From contig JACRFM010000020.1 of the NCBI GenBank assembly GCA_016234305.1, positions 1 through 9,714 on the forward strand: a stretch of 9,714 bases of DNA, given 5' to 3'. Each line of letters begins with the position of its first letter. Positions within the stretch are counted from its first letter, which is position 1. The DNA comes from Candidatus Kerfeldbacteria bacterium. GTDB lineage: Bacteria; Patescibacteriota; Patescibacteriia; Veblenbacterales; UBA10138. Below, one piece after another: positions 7,744-9,714 of the stretch. The notes below the pieces were generated by a model, which saw nothing but the letters and a program-made list of their open reading frames with translations, was not told the origin of the DNA and searched no databases. Both the position numbers and the translations under genes were made by a program.

Positions 7744-7885
7744 ATACCCAGTATATCAACTTCGCTCAACCACCTTAGCGCGAGGGTGATTAAACAAGTA
7801 TGGTAAACCAAATGGGCCTAAATTAGACATAAGGTTATGATACGTGTCGGTTGTTAAGCGCTAGCGAAGTTGTATTACTGGGCAT
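7744..7885. repeat. Long imperfect inverted repeat in the leader of the T4SS operon
   Basis: The left arm 7744-7766 pairs with 7863-7885 (19 of 23 positions, including ten consecutive around CAACTTCGCT). The pairing resumes inside: the CAACCACC region (7767-7774) matches the complement of 7849-7857 after a bulge of about 6 nt on the right arm. The loop is about 70 nt and includes a small CATAA-GG-TTATG palindrome. It lies wholly between the predicted promoter and the ATG at 7709, so it would form a large stem in the 5' leader RNA. The function is not evident. Confidence 0.75.
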
Positions 7886-7928
7886 ACCACAAATTAACTT
7901 AAAATATATCTTTACTATACCACAAATT
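7884..7928. repeat. Direct repeat ATACCACAAATT, two copies 33 bp apart
   Basis: Identical 12-mers at 7884-7895 and 7917-7928, start to start 33 bp (about three helical turns). The second copy overlaps the -10 element of the predicted operon promoter; the first lies just downstream of the predicted start. This is the geometry of a paired operator, or a duplicated extended -10 element. Only the repeat itself is certain. Confidence 0.5.
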
Positions 7929-7942
7929 TAAACTCTAAGCAA
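7914..7942 (-). promoter_or_regulatory. Predicted sigma70-type promoter for the T4SS operon
   Basis: On the minus strand: -35 TTGCTT (7942-7937), a 17-bp spacer and -10 TATAGT (7919-7914), preceded by TGG as an extended -10. Transcription would begin near 7907 and leave a leader of about 200 nt before the ATG at 7709. The -35 matches only three of six positions; the extended -10 is the stronger element. Confidence 0.5.
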
Positions 7943-8069
7943 ATAAACAAATATCACTAATAAACCGCCTATGACCATATAACCAAACCCTTCACCCCTA
8001 GATTGACATTAAACGTCCTCCCTTCAACCAACCAGCCCGCCACACAGTCGTTAACAATTTGTTTCAAAT
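7943..8069. other. Non-coding stretch between operon promoter and palindrome
   Basis: The gene-free region 7710-8200 holds the inverted repeat, the promoter, the direct repeats and the left terminal palindrome. In this remaining section I see only AT-rich and C-rich single-copy sequence, with no tRNA, no terminator-like stem and no convincing small gene. Confidence 0.6.
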
Positions 8070-8109
8070 TACCTCTTCGGAAAAGTGTCCGGCCGGACAC
8101 TTTTCCGAA
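8070..8109. repeat. Left 40-bp terminal inverted repeat with perfect 34-bp palindrome
   Basis: Positions 8076-8109 are a perfect palindrome with half-site TTCGGAAAAGTGTCCGG and no loop bases (centre GGCC at 8091-8094). Six further bases on the outer side (TACCTC, 8070-8075) extend identity with the right copy, in inverted orientation. It lies 91 bp before the Cas2-like start codon. Besides a mobile-element end, it could be an operator for the winged-helix protein or a bidirectional transcription stop (A4 and T4 tracts flank the GC-rich stem). Confidence 0.9.
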
Positions 8110-8854
8110 AAATGACAAAGTGCTAATGTTTAATTAGCTTCATAAATCATATTTCACCAATTACCCAGCTACCTTATCTAAGCTGTATATCAAAACACTT
8201 ATGTCCCCTCTGATTCCCAAACACCAACTCACTAAAATAGCTTTAGAACTTATGGCGGAGGTTGGGCAGGCTGGGATTGATTACTATAATTTTTTTGCTG
8301 GACCAAAATACTTTGGCTGGAAAGCAGTCGGGCGGGATAAATTCTATATACGCGGCCTTATGCGTTTACGTAAAAGAGCTCAGGCCCAGCAAGTACTAAG
8401 CCGACTACGCCAGGCTAAATATGCTACCGCCCAACAGATTGGTAAAAAAATTATGGTCAGCTTGACCGATAAGGGCCGCCGAGCCGTACTTACTTCTCAG
8501 TTGCTCCACGCTTTACCGCGGACTGACAAACTGGCCACGGTGGTAATTTTTGACATACCCGAAGATCAACGAGTAGTGCGGCGTGAACTGCGCTGGTTCT
8601 TGCGCCAAAGCGGCTTTCAAAAACTTCAACAAAGCGTGTGGATTCACTGGGGCGACGTTTACCAACCAATGCTAAGGTTTATCCAGGACGCTAAAGCTAA
8701 GCGATGGGTAAATGTTTTTCACGCCTGCAATTTCTCAAGTATTAAAACTTAATTAGATAATAAACAAATAACACATCACCAAATTCACTTAGCCTAAATC
8801 GACTCTAAATAGACATTTCGGAAAAGTGTCCGGCCGGACACTTTTCCGAAGAGG
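8072..8854. mobile_element. Putative Cas2/PaaX cassette bounded by inverted palindromes
   Basis: The single gene at 8201-8752 lies between two copies of the same 40-bp sequence in inverted orientation. If the ends are placed at CCTC and GAGG, both are flanked by the dinucleotide TA, which would fit a TA target duplication; but TA is self-complementary and could equally belong to the repeat. No recognised transposase is present. The arrangement recalls palindrome-associated single-gene elements such as REP/RAYT. Mobility is inference from structure only. Confidence 0.45.
8201..8752 (+). CDS. PaaX-like winged-helix / Cas2-fold protein, stand-alone
   Basis: A 183-aa protein with two parts. Residues about 40-105 (FYIRGLMRLRKRAQAQQVLSR to VSLTDKGRRAVL) look like the winged-helix of PaaX-type regulators, ending in the typical LTDKGRR wing. 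Residues about 110-177 look like the Cas2 ferredoxin-like fold: strand VVIFDIPED with D118 at the position of the Cas2 catalytic aspartate, helix RRELRWFLRQSGF, strand QKLQQSVWIHW, and a last strand WVNVFHACNF. Cas2 proper is about 90 aa, so the N-terminal extension is the PaaX-like part. ATG at 8201; no Shine-Dalgarno is seen. There is no cas1, effector or CRISPR array in the window, so a role in spacer acquisition is unlikely. It is bounded by identical inverted palindromes, which suggests a DNA-binding or DNA-processing protein acting on them. Regulator and nuclease are both open. Confidence 0.8.
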   Translation: MSPLIPKHQLTKIALELMAEVGQAGIDYYNFFAGPKYFGWKAVGRDKFYIRGLMRLRKRAQAQQVLSRLRQAKYATAQQIGKKIMVSLTDKGRRAVLTSQLLHALPRTDKLATVVIFDIPEDQRVVRRELRWFLRQSGFQKLQQSVWIHWGDVYQPMLRFIQDAKAKRWVNVFHACNFSSIKT

Positions 8855-8856
8855 TA
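8817..8856. repeat. Right 40-bp terminal inverted repeat with perfect 34-bp palindrome
   Basis: Exact reverse complement of 8070-8109: palindrome at 8817-8850, outer extension GAGGTA at 8851-8856. It starts 65 bp after the Cas2-like stop codon, so it could also act as that gene's terminator (17-bp stem with a TTTT tract). The bases just inside the two copies are loosely alike (AATGAC against ATGTC). Confidence 0.9.
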
Positions 8857-8932
8857 GAATTGAACATAGTTGGATATAATTTTAATGTAATTAAAAATAA
8901 CTAAATAACCCAAGTTAGTTTAGGGTAAAATC

Positions 8933-8961
8933 TTGACAGTTAATAACACTGGGCGTAAGCT
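8933..8961 (+). promoter_or_regulatory. Candidate promoter of the lipoprotein gene
   Basis: Perfect -35 TTGACA (8933-8938), 17-bp spacer and a weak -10 TAAGCT (8956-8961, three of six). Transcription would start near 8968, giving a leader of about 75 nt with a strong Shine-Dalgarno. The rest of the 291-bp spacer 8753-9043 holds the right palindrome and AT-rich sequence. Confidence 0.4.
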
Positions 8962-9030
8962 GGCGGCAAGCAAAATCACTAAATTTGAAGCAAAAACTAT
9001 AAATCACCAATACCAACACAGCAACTTAAC

Positions 9031-9037
9031 AAAGGAG
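9031..9037 (+). promoter_or_regulatory. Strong Shine-Dalgarno for the lipoprotein gene
   Basis: AAAGGAG lies six bases before the ATG at 9044 and fixes that start. It is the only strong ribosome-binding site I find in the window; the other genes have AT-rich leaders without one. Confidence 0.85.
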
Positions 9038-9043
9038 AAAGCT

Positions 9044-9714
9044 ATGAAACAAACATTGTTTTTTGCGCTGGCGGCCTTGGTCGCCTTGACGCTGGGATGC
9101 AGTAAAAGCAATCCGACTGATTCTGGTGATGGTGGAAACCAGCAACCAGTGAGCGTGGTCACATCAATCAGCCTGGACCTCGACAGCGGCAGCTATAGCC
9201 AAAGCGGCGATACCATCTATGTGGCCGAAAAGGACCGGTTCTACGTTAGAGTAACGGTCAAAGACCAAAACGGCAACGCAATGTCAGCACGCGCAAGTGT
9301 GAAAACCAATTGTGGCACAGCCACTTTTCTCAATGCCATCACCACAGAATTATGGAAAGTGCAAGCTGACTCTCTGATTTCAGGTTGGAGCAAAAGTGGT
9401 CAGGTGACAGCCGAAATCAAAATTGGTGACAAAACGCTGGTCAGCAATGCTATCAAGATAACAGTGGTGTACAAATTCTTTTATGGGAATTTTTTATTTA
9501 ACGAAACGCTCGGATCTCCCTATACCACAAGTTGTAGTCAAGTAGGCAATAATATTGCACTTGGATCGTCGCCCCCCAACCCAGGAAAACTAACTGGGAA
9601 TACTTTTTGGACAGATTACACATCACAGGGTGGCAACAGATTCATTTACCGCGGCACTATTAATAACCGAAACCAAGCTAGCGGAACGGTTACTATTAAT
9701 TCCACTAATGGAAC
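9044..9714 (+). CDS. Secreted lipoprotein with Ig-like domain, partial (3' end beyond window)
   Basis: The frame stays open from the ATG at 9044 to the window end (223 codons). Residues 1-18 are a lipoprotein signal peptide: K2, a hydrophobic core, then LTLG before C19, the expected lipidated cysteine. A Ser/Asp/Gly/Gln-rich tether follows (20-36). Residues about 37-141 (VVTSISLDLDSG to NAIKITVVY) show alternating strands like a bacterial Ig-like fold, with RVTVKDQNGNAM as the typical turn. From residue about 143 an Asn/Thr/Gly-rich second region begins with FFYGNFLFNETLG and is cut by the window. The product would sit on the outer face of the cytoplasmic membrane or cell surface. The gene has a good promoter -35 and ribosome-binding site and looks more GC-rich at its start than its surroundings, unlike the T4SS genes. 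It may have been acquired separately. The specific ligand is unknown. Confidence 0.85.
   Translation, partial: MKQTLFFALAALVALTLGCSKSNPTDSGDGGNQQPVSVVTSISLDLDSGSYSQSGDTIYVAEKDRFYVRVTVKDQNGNAMSARASVKTNCGTATFLNAITTELWKVQADSLISGWSKSGQVTAEIKIGDKTLVSNAIKITVVYKFFYGNFLFNETLGSPYTTSCSQVGNNIALGSSPPNPGKLTGNTFWTDYTSQGGNRFIYRGTINNRNQASGTVTINSTNG

Noticed and set aside
7764..7859. Integron attC-like ends: GCTCAAC (fits RYYYAAC) and GTTAAGC (fits GTTRRRY), 96 bp apart in a palindromic region
   Set aside because: The 7-mers are short and degenerate, no L boxes are evident, and no integrase or cassette array is present. The inverted repeat extends well beyond them, so chance is more likely.
8070..8856. CRISPR locus suggested by the Cas2-like protein
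   Set aside because: There are only two repeat copies, in inverted orientation and 747 bp apart with a gene between, and no cas1 or effector gene. This is not an array.
8066..8861. AATT as a target-site duplication around the Cas2-like unit
   Set aside because: AATT occurs near both ends but at different distances (one base on the left, three on the right), so it does not sit at symmetric boundaries in AT-rich DNA.
8875..8880. Perfect TATAAT as a -10 for the lipoprotein gene
   Set aside because: No acceptable -35 lies 16-18 bp upstream, and the site is 164 bp before the ATG. The TTGACA at 8933 is the better candidate, although its own -10 is weak.
1..9714. Alternative genetic code (UGA as glycine, as in Gracilibacteria/SR1)
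   Set aside because: All long frames are intact with the standard code and complete genes end in TAA; no in-frame TGA is required.

Overview
The window looks like part of a Patescibacteria (Candidate Phyla Radiation, CPR) genome, probably Parcubacteria-like. The evidence is a PrgI / TraC-N-like / VirB4 / VirB6-like gene set, a VirB4 whose N-terminal part is a separate protein, a PaaX/Cas2-type small gene, and AT-rich repeats of CCAA/TTGG and TTTCAA type around and inside genes. All genes that end inside the window stop with TAA, and no in-frame TGA is needed, so the standard bacterial code fits. The exact lineage is inference.

Layout. Positions 7709 to 1 hold one minus-strand type IV secretion-like operon, in transcription order: a 902-aa VirB6/TrbL-like polytopic membrane protein (7709-5001); a 763-aa protein of unknown function with three helical blocks joined by disordered linkers (4976-2685); a PrgI-family two-helix membrane protein (2508-2038, GTG start preferred); a 227-aa TraC/VirB4 N-terminal-like protein (1980-1297, GTG start); and the first 364 codons of a VirB4-type ATPase with a clear Walker A (1092 to beyond the left edge). 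A plausible extended -10 promoter lies near 7914-7942. The roughly 200-nt leader it would produce contains a long imperfect inverted repeat (7744-7885). None of the operon genes shows a good Shine-Dalgarno sequence.

The operon spacers carry repeats: two 150-bp copies (1131-1280 and 2516-2665) align without gaps at about 89% identity, each just upstream of a start codon. Shorter related AT-rich motifs supply a stop codon, a C-terminal tail and linker residues of the coding sequences.

To the right, on the plus strand, a 183-aa PaaX-like winged-helix plus Cas2-fold protein (8201-8752) is framed by perfect 40-bp inverted repeats (8070-8109 and 8817-8856). Each copy contains a perfect 34-bp palindrome. 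No cas1, effector or CRISPR array is visible. The unit looks like a compact palindrome-bounded cassette, possibly mobile, and is the most interesting object here. Beyond it is the start of a secreted lipoprotein (9044 to the right edge) with a strong ribosome-binding site and an apparent Ig-like domain.

Working together: the VirB6-like channel protein, PrgI, the TraC-like protein and VirB4 are the expected inner-membrane and motor parts of a reduced type IV secretion or DNA-transfer machine. The 763-aa protein sits inside the same operon and is likely a partner. The Cas2-like unit and the lipoprotein are divergently oriented and probably unrelated to it.
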